Origin: a bacterium
Lineage (GTDB): Bacteria; Chloroflexota; Dormibacteria; UBA8260; Bog-877
NCBI GenBank assembly: GCA_021802115.1
Contig: JAKABA010000020.1
Coordinates: 1-40,162 of the forward strand
DNA length: 40,162 nucleotides
Direction: 5' to 3'
Shown here piece after piece: positions 32,559-39,971 of this stretch; the first letter of the stretch is position 1, and each line of letters starts with the position of its first letter. A program made the position numbers and the translations under genes. Under the pieces are notes generated by a model. It had not been told where the DNA came from and made no database searches. It saw nothing but the letters and a program-made list of their open reading frames with translations.

Positions 32559-33589
32559 CGATGAACCTCAGACCTCAGCCCGTGGCAGTTCATGGCGGGG
32601 CGGCAATCTCCGGCATCGATCTGAGCGCTTCCCTCAACCCTTTGGGACCCAGTCGGGCCGCCCTGCGCGCGGCCGCGAACGCGACGCTGACCCGCTATCC
32701 GGAACCAGACGCGGCCCCGCTCGGCCGTGCCGCGGCTAACCGTCACCGGGTCCCGGTGGACTCCATCGTCCCGGTGCCTGGCGCGAGCTGGGGGCTGTGG
32801 TTGTGTGGGGTCGGATTACTCTGCCCGGGTGAGCGGTGCGTCGGTGTGAGCCCCGCCTACGCCGAGTACCGCCGGTGCGCTGAACTCGCGCGAGCTGAGT
32901 ACTGTGAGGTGGCGGTGACGGAGCCCCCCTGGCAGCCCGACCTCACGGTTCTGGAGCGAGCCCTGGAGGGTGCCGCTGTGTGCTTCCTCGCCAACCCAGG
33001 GAACCCCACCGGGGCGCTCATCGCGGCCTGCCGACTGCGGCAGCTGTGCGCCGCCCATTCGCGGACTACCTTCATCGTCGACGAGGCATTCGTGGACTTT
33101 GCGCCGCCCGACTCGAGCCTCATCGCCGACGGTCTCCCTCCCGAGAACGCGGTGGTGGTGCGGTCTCTCACCAAGAGCCTTGGCCTGCCCGGGCTGCGGA
33201 TGGGTTATTTGGTGGCCCGTCCCGATCTGGCCCTGGCTCTGGGCGGGATGCTCCCTCCCTGGCCGCTCTCTGCTCCCGCGCTGGCCGCCGCCGTAGCGGG
33301 GCTCGCTGACGTCGAGCATGTCACCGCCGGTGCCGCCCTCGCACGCCGTACCCTGCGCGTAGTCGGGCAAGCGTTGGTGACTGCGGGAGCAGTGACCTTT
33401 CCGTCGGCCGCGAACTACCTGCTGGCGCGAGGACCCGGGTTAGCGCCCAAACTTGCCCGCCATGGCATCACCGTCCGCGACTGCGCCTCGATGGGCATGG
33501 CGGGGTACATCAGGGTCGCGGCCCCCGGCACCCTTGCGCTGCGGCCTACCGTGGCCGCGATCATGGCGGCCGGTCGGGACTCCCCATGA
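32555..33589 (+). CDS. cobD: Threonine-phosphate decarboxylase-like aminotransferase (CobD/CobC type)
   Basis: This 344-residue PLP enzyme of the class I/II aminotransferase fold probably supplies (R)-1-amino-2-propanol phosphate for CbiB. The HGG start (AVHGGAAISGIDLSASLNPLG, residues 11-31) is the usual N-terminus of the CobD group. FLANPGNPTGALI, FIVDEAFVDFAP and the PLP lysine in SLTKSLGLPGLRMGYLV follow. I chose the GTG at 32555 in the cbiB stop (GTGA); ATG 32561 is only two codons on. Histidinol-phosphate aminotransferases are related, but the operon and N-terminus point to B12. Confidence 0.9.
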   Translation: MTMNLRPQPVAVHGGAAISGIDLSASLNPLGPSRAALRAAANATLTRYPEPDAAPLGRAAANRHRVPVDSIVPVPGASWGLWLCGVGLLCPGERCVGVSPAYAEYRRCAELARAEYCEVAVTEPPWQPDLTVLERALEGAAVCFLANPGNPTGALIAACRLRQLCAAHSRTTFIVDEAFVDFAPPDSSLIADGLPPENAVVVRSLTKSLGLPGLRMGYLVARPDLALALGGMLPPWPLSAPALAAAVAGLADVEHVTAGAALARRTLRVVGQALVTAGAVTFPSAANYLLARGPGLAPKLARHGITVRDCASMGMAGYIRVAAPGTLALRPTVAAIMAAGRDSP

Positions 33590-35091
33590 CGCCTAGGCGA
33601 GCACCGACGGTCATGCTTCAGGGCACCTCCTCGTCGGTGGGCAAGAGCTACCTGGCAGCGGGCCTGTGCCGGGTGTATGCCCGGCGCGGTCTGCGCGTGG
33701 CTCCTTTCAAGGCTCAGAACATGGCACTCAACGCCGCTGTGACTCCTGACGGGCTGGAGATCGGCCGGGCGCAGGCCGTGCAAGCTGAGGCCGCGGGAGT
33801 TCCCGCCGAAGTGGCGATGAATCCGATCCTGCTCAAGGCAGAGGGCGATGCCCGAGCCCAGGTGGTGTTCATGGGGCGACCGATCGGAACGTTCAGTGCG
33901 GCCGACTACCGGTGTTTGCGCACCTCACTGTGGCCTGAGGTCAAGTCAGCCCTCGATTCGTTGCGGCGGCGCTTCGACCTGGTGGTTATCGAGGGCGCCG
34001 GCAGCCCCGCCGAACTGAATCTTAGAAGCGGCGAGTTGGTCAACATGCGCGTCGCCGCGGTTGCCCAGGCCCCGGTCTTGCTTATCTCGGATATCGAGCG
34101 GGGCGGAGTCTTCGCATCCTTGATCGGCACCCTGGATCTGCTGCGACCGACCGAGAGGGCCCGCGTGAAGGGTCTGGTCGTCAATCGGTTCCGGGGCGAC
34201 CCACAGTTGTTCCGCGACGGCGTCCGGATCCTGGAACGTCGATGCGGGATCCCCGTCATGGGGGTCATCCCCCACCTCGACATCCGTCTTCCGGCGGAGG
34301 ACTCCCTCGACCTCCCGCGTCTCGCCGCCGCTCGACCGGGGGCGCTGCTGGATGTCGTCGTGGTCGAGTACCCGCACATCAGCAATTTCGACGACTTCGA
34401 GCCTCTGCTCGATGAGCCCGAGGTAAGCGTGCGCCTGGCTTCTCATCCGGGTCGGCTCGGGCGACCGGACCTCATCATCCTGCCGGGCTCAAAGACCACT
34501 CTGGCGGACCTCCAGTCTTTGCGCGACAGCGGCATGGACGACGCCATCATCGGTGCCAGGGCGGCCGGCACCGCGATTATGGGTATCTGTGGCGGATACC
34601 AGATGCTGGGAACTTCGATCGCCGATCCCCTGGGCTTCGAGTTCCAAGGCGAGGCCAGGGGGCTCGGGCTACTGCCGGTAGTCACGACATTTCAGGCGCA
34701 CAAGGTGACCCGCAGGTGCGAGGCCACTGCCCGTGGCGGGCCCGGGTTGGCCAGGAACCTTGAAGGGGTGCGCTTGACCGGGTATGAGATTCACATGGGG
34801 ATCGCCCAGGTGCATGGTCAGCCCTTGCTGATCCGGGACAACCGGCCGGAGGGAAGCATCTCCGAGGATGGGCTGGTGGTCGGGACGAACGTGCATGGGC
34901 TGTTTGCCAACGGCCCCTTCCGCCGCGCCCTGCTGGGGGCCTTGGGGACCCTGCGCGGCGTCAGCCTCAGCGCTCGGCGACCTGTCCTGAGCGACCCGTT
35001 CGACCGCCTAGCCGATGCCTTGGAGGCGGCGCTCGACATGGCAGCCCTGGACGCGGTCGTGGGGCAGTTGGCGCCGGAGGGTCGGGGTTGA
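33586..35091 (+). CDS. cbiP: Cobyric acid synthase
   Basis: CbiP (CobQ) amidates the b, d, e and g side chains of adenosylcobyrinate diamide, using glutamine and ATP. The 501-residue chain has the N-terminal P-loop-like domain (MLQGTSSSVGKSYLAAGLCR at about 9-28, then FKAQNMALN and EIGRAQAVQAEAA). It continues with the linking segment ISDIERGGVFASL, and a C-terminal glutamine amidotransferase domain with Cys in MGICGGYQMLG (near 332) and His in GTNVHGLF. ATG 33586 overlaps the upstream stop (ATGA). Confidence 0.95.
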   Translation: MTPRRAPTVMLQGTSSSVGKSYLAAGLCRVYARRGLRVAPFKAQNMALNAAVTPDGLEIGRAQAVQAEAAGVPAEVAMNPILLKAEGDARAQVVFMGRPIGTFSAADYRCLRTSLWPEVKSALDSLRRRFDLVVIEGAGSPAELNLRSGELVNMRVAAVAQAPVLLISDIERGGVFASLIGTLDLLRPTERARVKGLVVNRFRGDPQLFRDGVRILERRCGIPVMGVIPHLDIRLPAEDSLDLPRLAAARPGALLDVVVVEYPHISNFDDFEPLLDEPEVSVRLASHPGRLGRPDLIILPGSKTTLADLQSLRDSGMDDAIIGARAAGTAIMGICGGYQMLGTSIADPLGFEFQGEARGLGLLPVVTTFQAHKVTRRCEATARGGPGLARNLEGVRLTGYEIHMGIAQVHGQPLLIRDNRPEGSISEDGLVVGTNVHGLFANGPFRRALLGALGTLRGVSLSARRPVLSDPFDRLADALEAALDMAALDAVVGQLAPEGRG

Positions 35092-35672
35092 GCCTGTGGT
35101 TGGTGCGTCACGCTGCTCCTGACTGGCCCGAGGGTCTCGCGCTGGGACACGCAGATCCGCCCCTGTCCGGTGTCGGCCAGCGGCAGGCGGCTATTCTGGC
35201 TCGAGCCTTCGCCAGGCTACCCCTGGAGGCGGTCGTTTCCAGTGACCTGCGACGGTCACAGCAGACCGCAACCCACATCGCCAGCAGGCATCAGGTCGAG
35301 GTGCAGATTTGGCCGGAGCTACGAGAGGTCGACTTTGGCGGATGGGAGGGCCGCCGACTCGGGTTGCTCTGGATCGAGGAGCCCGAGTCGGCTCGACGCT
35401 GGGAGGTGGACCCGACCGATTTCCCGCAGAGCTTCGGGGAGTCGTTCGAGGCCTTGCGGGATCGAGTACAGGTGGTGGCCGATCGCCTCTCGCAGATGTG
35501 CCCAGCCCCGACCCTGGTGGTCGGGCATGGCGGCACACTCCGCCTCTTGCGCGCCATCTTGACCGGTGCTCCGCCCCGGCTGGCGTGGAGTCAAGCGATG
35601 CCCGTTGCCGCTAGCGTGCAGATCGAATGGTCCAGTTTGTTCCGCCTGCACCCGGGGGCGAGGCGCGGGTGA
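35088..35672 (+). CDS. cobC: Histidine phosphatase, probable alpha-ribazole phosphatase
   Basis: This is a 194-residue histidine phosphatase. The phospho-accepting His is in LVRHAAPDW (residue 8 region), where most relatives read RHG. SSDLRRSQQTA, LREVDFGGWEGR and the second His in VVGHGGTLRLLRA complete the active site. In this operon it most likely removes phosphate from alpha-ribazole phosphate or adenosylcobalamin phosphate. The family is broad, so the substrate rests on context. It starts with TTG in the cbiP stop (TTGA). Confidence 0.85.
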   Translation: MSLWLVRHAAPDWPEGLALGHADPPLSGVGQRQAAILARAFARLPLEAVVSSDLRRSQQTATHIASRHQVEVQIWPELREVDFGGWEGRRLGLLWIEEPESARRWEVDPTDFPQSFGESFEALRDRVQVVADRLSQMCPAPTLVVGHGGTLRLLRAILTGAPPRLAWSQAMPVAASVQIEWSSLFRLHPGARRG

Positions 35673-36253
35673 TGTCTACACCCCCGGACTCGATCCTCCT
35701 TCTCGGAGGGGTTCGTAGCGGCAAGAGCTCGCTGGCGTGCCAGATCGCGGCGGCAGCGCCGGGACCGGTGACCGTTCTTGCCAGCGGCATCGCGAGCGAC
35801 CCGGAGATGGCCGCCAGGATAGCTGCCCATCGCTCGGTGCGCCCTCGCACTTGGAATGTGGTGGAAGAACCCATGCACCCGGTCAGAGCACTCTCCCGAA
35901 TCAGAGACAATGTATTGCTCTGGGACTCCGTGGACTCGTGGGTGGGCAATGTGATGCATCAGGCGGGCTCGTTTGACCAAGATGGAGCGACGGTGCAGAC
36001 CGCTACGCTGAGCGCCAAGTTGGCACGCGAGGTGGAGGAGGTGTGCCGGCGTTGTGAGGACCGCCGACTCCAGCTGATCGCGGTCAGCTCCGAGACCGGC
36101 ATGGCCCCGATTGGGGCCACTAGAGCCACTCGCCAGTTCGTCGATCTGCTGGGATCGGTCAACCAGCTTATGGCCGCCAAGGTGGATGCCGTGTACTTGG
36201 TCGTGGCGGGCCGGGTGTGTCCGCTGGGGACAGGAGTCGGCTGGCATGGATGA
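35669..36253 (+). CDS. cobU: Adenosylcobinamide kinase / guanylyltransferase
   Basis: CobU phosphorylates adenosylcobinamide and then adds GMP, giving the GDP-activated substrate for CobS. The 194-residue protein has the P-loop LLGGVRSGKSSLA (about residues 10-22). The guanylate-accepting His region is ARIAAHRSVRPRTWNVVEEP. VLLWDSVDSWVGN and RATRQFVDLLGSVNQLMAAK follow, the latter a strong family signature. I used GTG 35669 (GTGA overlap with cobC); the next codon is ATG and may be the true start. Confidence 0.93.
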   Translation: MMSTPPDSILLLGGVRSGKSSLACQIAAAAPGPVTVLASGIASDPEMAARIAAHRSVRPRTWNVVEEPMHPVRALSRIRDNVLLWDSVDSWVGNVMHQAGSFDQDGATVQTATLSAKLAREVEEVCRRCEDRRLQLIAVSSETGMAPIGATRATRQFVDLLGSVNQLMAAKVDAVYLVVAGRVCPLGTGVGWHG

Positions 36254-36476
36254 CGCTCCGCGGGCGCCGGTCCGAGACCGGGCCCTGGCACCTGCGACGT
36301 GCCTGCCCGTACTGGGAATGGGCGACCAGACCGATGCTCGGACGTGCCTGTCCGGCGGCGGCGAAGGCGCAGAAGTGATCCACGGCCGCATCTCTGTGAG
36401 CGGGGCTCGGAGTCGGCTGGAGGCGGCCGCGGCGCCCCACGATCGGCGGGAGAGCTCGGCGGCGGTCTCCAGGTGA
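36246..36476 (+). CDS. Small hypothetical ORF(s) between cobU and bluB
   Basis: The 227 bases between cobU and bluB are not obviously empty. One open frame of 76 codons starts at ATG 36246, overlapping the cobU end, and stops four bases before bluB. In another frame a 42-residue ORF starts at ATG 36250, an ATGA overlap like the other junctions, and ends at 36378. Its stop overlaps a GTG that re-enters the first frame. Both frames show high G/C at third positions, so bias does not choose between them. The 42-residue version is rich in Trp, Arg and Cys (WHLRRACPYWEWATRP). I recognise neither. The stretch may hold one or two tiny genes, or a decayed gene. Confidence 0.3.
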   Translation: MDDAPRAPVRDRALAPATCLPVLGMGDQTDARTCLSGGGEGAEVIHGRISVSGARSRLEAAAAPHDRRESSAAVSR

Positions 36477-36480
36477 TGCG

Positions 36481-37170
36481 ATGAGCGCGGATCAGCTGGC
36501 ACAATCCGAGCCCAGTGGGAATCGGGCGCCGTCGGGTGCGATCGGTCTCTACGAGACCATTCTGCGCCGCCGTGATGTCCGTGGGCAGTTCAACGGGGCT
36601 CCGATCCCAGCCGAGGTCTTGGAACGAGTGCTGGCGGCGGCGCATGCCGCGCCGAGCGTCGGTTTGAGCCAGCCCTGGGACTTCATCATCATCCAGGACA
36701 GCGGGATCCGAAGAGCTTTCTGGCAGCATGTCCAAGAGGAGCGCGCTACCTTCGCCGCCACCCTAAGCGGCGACCGGGCCGAGAGATTCTCGAAGATCAG
36801 AGTCGACGGCGTACTGGATGCGACCATCTCGATCGTGGTCACCTATGACCCCGACCGGGGCGCGCCCGACGTGCTCGGGCGACACGCCATTGCGGACGCC
36901 GGTCTCTACTCGGTCTGCTTGGCGATCGAGAACCTCTGGTTGGCGGCTTGCGGGGAGGGGCTCGGGGTTGGCTGGGTGTCCTTCTATCGCGAGCCCTTCG
37001 TGCGTGAACTCCTCGCCATTCCGGCAGGGATTCGACCAGTCGCCTGGCTCTGCGTCGGACCCGTGACCCACCTCGAGTCCGTACCAGACTTGGAGAGGGC
37101 GGGTTGGCGCACGCGGCGCACCCTTGCCGAGGTGGTGCATCGAGAACGGTGGACCACGGCGCGCACTTGA
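36481..37170 (+). CDS. bluB: 5,6-Dimethylbenzimidazole synthase
   Basis: BluB breaks down reduced FMN with molecular oxygen to form dimethylbenzimidazole, the lower ligand of B12. The 229-residue protein belongs to the nitroreductase fold and has the BluB features: ILRRRDVRGQFNGAPIP (residues 28-44), HAAPSVGLSQPWDFI, and GRHAIADAGLYSVCLAIENLWLAA ending in GEGLGVGWVSFY. ATG 36481 follows AGGTGA (36471-36476) by four bases. It ends the operon that also holds cobT, which uses its product. Oxygen use by BluB implies an at least partly aerobic host. Confidence 0.93.
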   Translation: MSADQLAQSEPSGNRAPSGAIGLYETILRRRDVRGQFNGAPIPAEVLERVLAAAHAAPSVGLSQPWDFIIIQDSGIRRAFWQHVQEERATFAATLSGDRAERFSKIRVDGVLDATISIVVTYDPDRGAPDVLGRHAIADAGLYSVCLAIENLWLAACGEGLGVGWVSFYREPFVRELLAIPAGIRPVAWLCVGPVTHLESVPDLERAGWRTRRTLAEVVHRERWTTART

Positions 37171-37734
37171 GCCGGACGGGGCTGGAGGCTGAGCCGGGCC
37201 GCCCCCGGTGTCCCCCATTGGTGATTTTGAATGACGCACGCACTCGGTAGCCTCGGGCCGTGGGTTCAGCGCTGGTGAACTCCGCCGTCCGGGGGCCAGC
37301 TACGGTCCGTGGCGCGGACCGGGCGATCCAGGCGCTCACGGGACAGCCTCGGACCCTCTTCGGTGGGCATGGGGTTCGGGCCTTCGCCCGACCCCATGTG
37401 CGATGCGACCGGCACGGCCATTGTCACCGCCTGGGCTTTGTCTTTGATGGCGCAGACGGCTCTTGCTCTTGCTTCTGGGACCCGGCCGGGCGACGCCAGT
37501 CATGAGGAGTGCTTTGCCCACCCGGGCGATTGATAGTCAAATGGGCTTGATGTCGATCCAGTCTGGTCACCCTTGCCTTGCCCAGCGGAGCGGGCCAGAG
37601 TGATTCTGGTTCGTGCGGGCACCGCCGAGCGGGTGCCCACTTCCGGCGGTGGCTGCGCTGGGGTTGCCCACCCAGGACAAGCAATAGCACGGCGTCGGCC
37701 GACCCCAAATGACGCCGGCAGCTGAGGTGAGGGA
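37171..37734 (+). other. 564-base gap between bluB and the chelatase ATPase gene
   Basis: Short open frames exist on both strands here, but none has a good start, a family match or consistent coding bias, so I call none of them. A weak promoter-like pair is TTTGAA (37226-37231) and TAGCCT (37248-37253), 16 bases apart. TTGATAGTCAA near 37530 is a short inverted repeat. The 3' part holds a strong, two-way hairpin, listed separately. Confidence 0.5.
37617..37651 (+). ncRNA. Competing hairpins upstream of the chelatase ATPase gene
   Basis: GGGCACC (37617-37623) can pair with GGTGCCC (37632-37638). The overlapping CACCGCCG (37620-37627) can instead pair with CGGCGGTG (37644-37651). The two helices share bases and cannot form together. 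They end 84 bases before the start of the next gene and have no T-run behind them. This looks like a regulatory leader switch or an attenuator-like structure. It is not a class I recognise. Confidence 0.35.
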
Positions 37735-39861
37735 TTGAACCCAGTCGCAACTCATCTGCATGGATTCCGTCCCCAGCCCAGCGTGTCCTTCTCGGCGGTG
37801 GTCGGGCAGGAGGCGATGAAGCTGGCCCTTCTCCTGGCCGTGGTGGACCGGCGATTGAGTGGGGTGCTCCTGCGTGGGCAGAGCGGAACCGCCAAGTCCA
37901 GCCTGGTACGGGCTCTGGCCTCGATAATGCCGACTCAGCTTCAGGTCACGGGCTGCCCGTATGGGTGCCCCCCCGAAGGTCCCGATCAGTGCGCGGATTG
38001 CCACCGAGCGGCGATAGAGGGAGTCATATCTACATCACCAGCGCCAGTCCGCGTGGTCGAACTGCCGCTGGGAGCGTCCGAGGATCAGGTGGTCGGGAGC
38101 CTGGATTTTGAGGCTGCCTTGGCCAACCAACGTCTGCAGTTCAAACCTGGGCTGCTCGCTCGGGCCAACCGCAACCTCATGTTCGTCGACGAGGTCAACC
38201 TGCTCGGTGACCATTTGGTCGATGTGCTACTGGATGTGGCCGCCACTGGGGTGAACGTGGTCGAGCGGGAAGGCTTCTCCGTCCGTCATCCCGCCCGGTT
38301 CGTGCTGGTCGGGACCATGAATCCCGCCGAGGGAGAGTTGCGACCCCAGCTACTGGACCGCTTTGGGCTTTGCGTGGACGTTGCGTCAGTCCAGGACATA
38401 TCCAGCCGCGTCCGGATTATGGAACTAGACAGATCGGCGGAGGCGGAACAGGCCGATCGAGCCCTGAGCGCTCGCCTGGGGCAAGCCAGACTCTGGTTGC
38501 CGCAGGTGCGCGTGCCTGACCAGGTCGTGCGGGAAGCCGTGGCGATGGCGCTGGAGCACCAGGTGGCGGGACATCGCGCTGACATCATGTTGGTGCGGGC
38601 GGCCCGGGCTCGGCGGGCTTGGCGCCAGTCTGCGGAGGCCCGGCTGGGTGAGCCCTGCCAGGTTAACAGTGAGGATCTGCTCGAGGTCGCCGAGCTCGTC
38701 CTGAACCATCGCCAACGACCCCGCGGGGCCGATCAAGCCGCCCATCGCAGAACGGATGAACATGGGGGCGTTCGCGAAGATTCCGCCTCCAGCCGTCCCC
38801 CATCTCAGAGTTCGCCTCCTCCGTCCTCGGCCCGTCCGCCCGGCGATGGGTCCTCGGCCTCCACGTTGGGCGGCGATGGCCGAGCGTCCGGCCAGGGTGT
38901 CGCGGCCGAAGATTCGGATGCCGACCCGCCGCGCGCTCCGGCCGCGGCGGTTCGGGAGATGGAATCGGGTTTGCCGGCGCAGATGCGCCTCGGCCGGCAA
39001 CGTCCGCGGCGACATGGCAAGGGTAGGAGCGGCGAGACCAGTGCCAGAGATAGCCGGGGCCGTTACATATCGGCACGGACCGCCCGAGCCCCGAGAGATC
39101 TGGCTCTAGACGCGACCCTTCGAGCCGCTGCGCCATATCAGGGAGAGCGCCGACGCCGGGCCGGTGTTGGGGCAGCCCCCGCGGTGCAACTGGAGCCCTG
39201 GGATCTGCGGGAGAAGGTTCGGCAGCGCAAGGTGGGGACGCTGATTGTATTCGTGGTCGACGCCTCGGCCAGCATGGATACGGAGCAGCGCATGGATGCG
39301 GCAAGAAGTGCCATCCTCGCACTGCTCCGTGCAGCCTACGTCCGGCGCGACCGCGTCGCAATGGTGACGTTCGCAGGACGGGCAGCGCGTGTGGTACTGA
39401 GTCCGACCCGCAGCGTGCAGCTTGCGGAGCGACAGTTGCGTGGGCTCGCCACCGGCGGGGCGACGCCGTTGGCCGAGGGCTTGGCGGTCTCCCTTCAGCT
39501 AATCCGGCGAGAGCGCAGACTGGACCCCGAGATTCTACCCCTGCTGGTCTTCATCAGCGACGGTCGGGGCAACGTCGGCTGGGGAGGTGAGTCTCCTGCT
39601 GAGGCGGCTCGCTCCGTGGCGGCGCAGGTCGGGCACGACCGGATCCGGGCGGTGGTGCTGGATTCCTCTCCCGAACACCGGCGCTCTGGGGCCGTAATCA
39701 GCGGACAACGGACAGGGCACTTCAGCCGTCCGGCCGCCGGCCGGATGGGGCTCTGTCGGGAGCTGGCTCAAGAGATGGGGGCGAGGTACTGCGGGCTCTG
39801 GGATCTCTCCGGTCAGGCGGTGCTGGCTCCGGTCGCAGAGGTGCTGACCGCACGCGGTTAG
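37735..39861 (+). CDS. Fused AAA+/VWA metal-chelatase subunit (ChlI-ChlD type), probable CobN partner
   Basis: This 708-residue protein combines the ATPase (I/CobS-like) and VWA (D/CobT-like) subunits of a Mg- or Co-chelatase. The AAA+ part spans about residues 15-320: Walker A RGQSGTAKSS (near 47), a Cys cluster CPYGCPP...CADC, Walker B LMFVDEVNLLGDHLVD, and VGTMNPAEGELRPQLLDRFG. A long polar linker (about 335-470), rich in Ser, Pro and Arg, follows. The VWA domain carries the MIDAS motif DASAS (Asp509). The TTG start has a strong GAGGTGAGGGA upstream. No chlorophyll genes are present, so it most likely powers CobN. The latter is inference from context. Confidence 0.9.
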   Translation: MNPVATHLHGFRPQPSVSFSAVVGQEAMKLALLLAVVDRRLSGVLLRGQSGTAKSSLVRALASIMPTQLQVTGCPYGCPPEGPDQCADCHRAAIEGVISTSPAPVRVVELPLGASEDQVVGSLDFEAALANQRLQFKPGLLARANRNLMFVDEVNLLGDHLVDVLLDVAATGVNVVEREGFSVRHPARFVLVGTMNPAEGELRPQLLDRFGLCVDVASVQDISSRVRIMELDRSAEAEQADRALSARLGQARLWLPQVRVPDQVVREAVAMALEHQVAGHRADIMLVRAARARRAWRQSAEARLGEPCQVNSEDLLEVAELVLNHRQRPRGADQAAHRRTDEHGGVREDSASSRPPSQSSPPPSSARPPGDGSSASTLGGDGRASGQGVAAEDSDADPPRAPAAAVREMESGLPAQMRLGRQRPRRHGKGRSGETSARDSRGRYISARTARAPRDLALDATLRAAAPYQGERRRRAGVGAAPAVQLEPWDLREKVRQRKVGTLIVFVVDASASMDTEQRMDAARSAILALLRAAYVRRDRVAMVTFAGRAARVVLSPTRSVQLAERQLRGLATGGATPLAEGLAVSLQLIRRERRLDPEILPLLVFISDGRGNVGWGGESPAEAARSVAAQVGHDRIRAVVLDSSPEHRRSGAVISGQRTGHFSRPAAGRMGLCRELAQEMGARYCGLWDLSGQAVLAPVAEVLTARG

Positions 39862-39971
39862 GTATCCCTGTCGCAATCGGTTCTGGCTGGGAGCCGTCAG
39901 GGTTCGTGACCTGTCGGATGCACCCTCGGCCATCGCGTCGGTCCCTCCGCTGCTCCCCCAGCGCAGCCGCT

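Noticed and set aside
37260..37533. Two short plus-strand open frames in the bluB-chelatase gap
   Set aside because: No ribosome-binding sites, no family match and no consistent third-position bias. Better described as non-coding.
37720..37745. A minus-strand GGGTTCAATCCC resembling a tRNA T-loop
   Set aside because: No acceptor, D or anticodon arms could be built around it, and the flanking bases do not extend the stem. It overlaps the ribosome-binding region of the chelatase gene.
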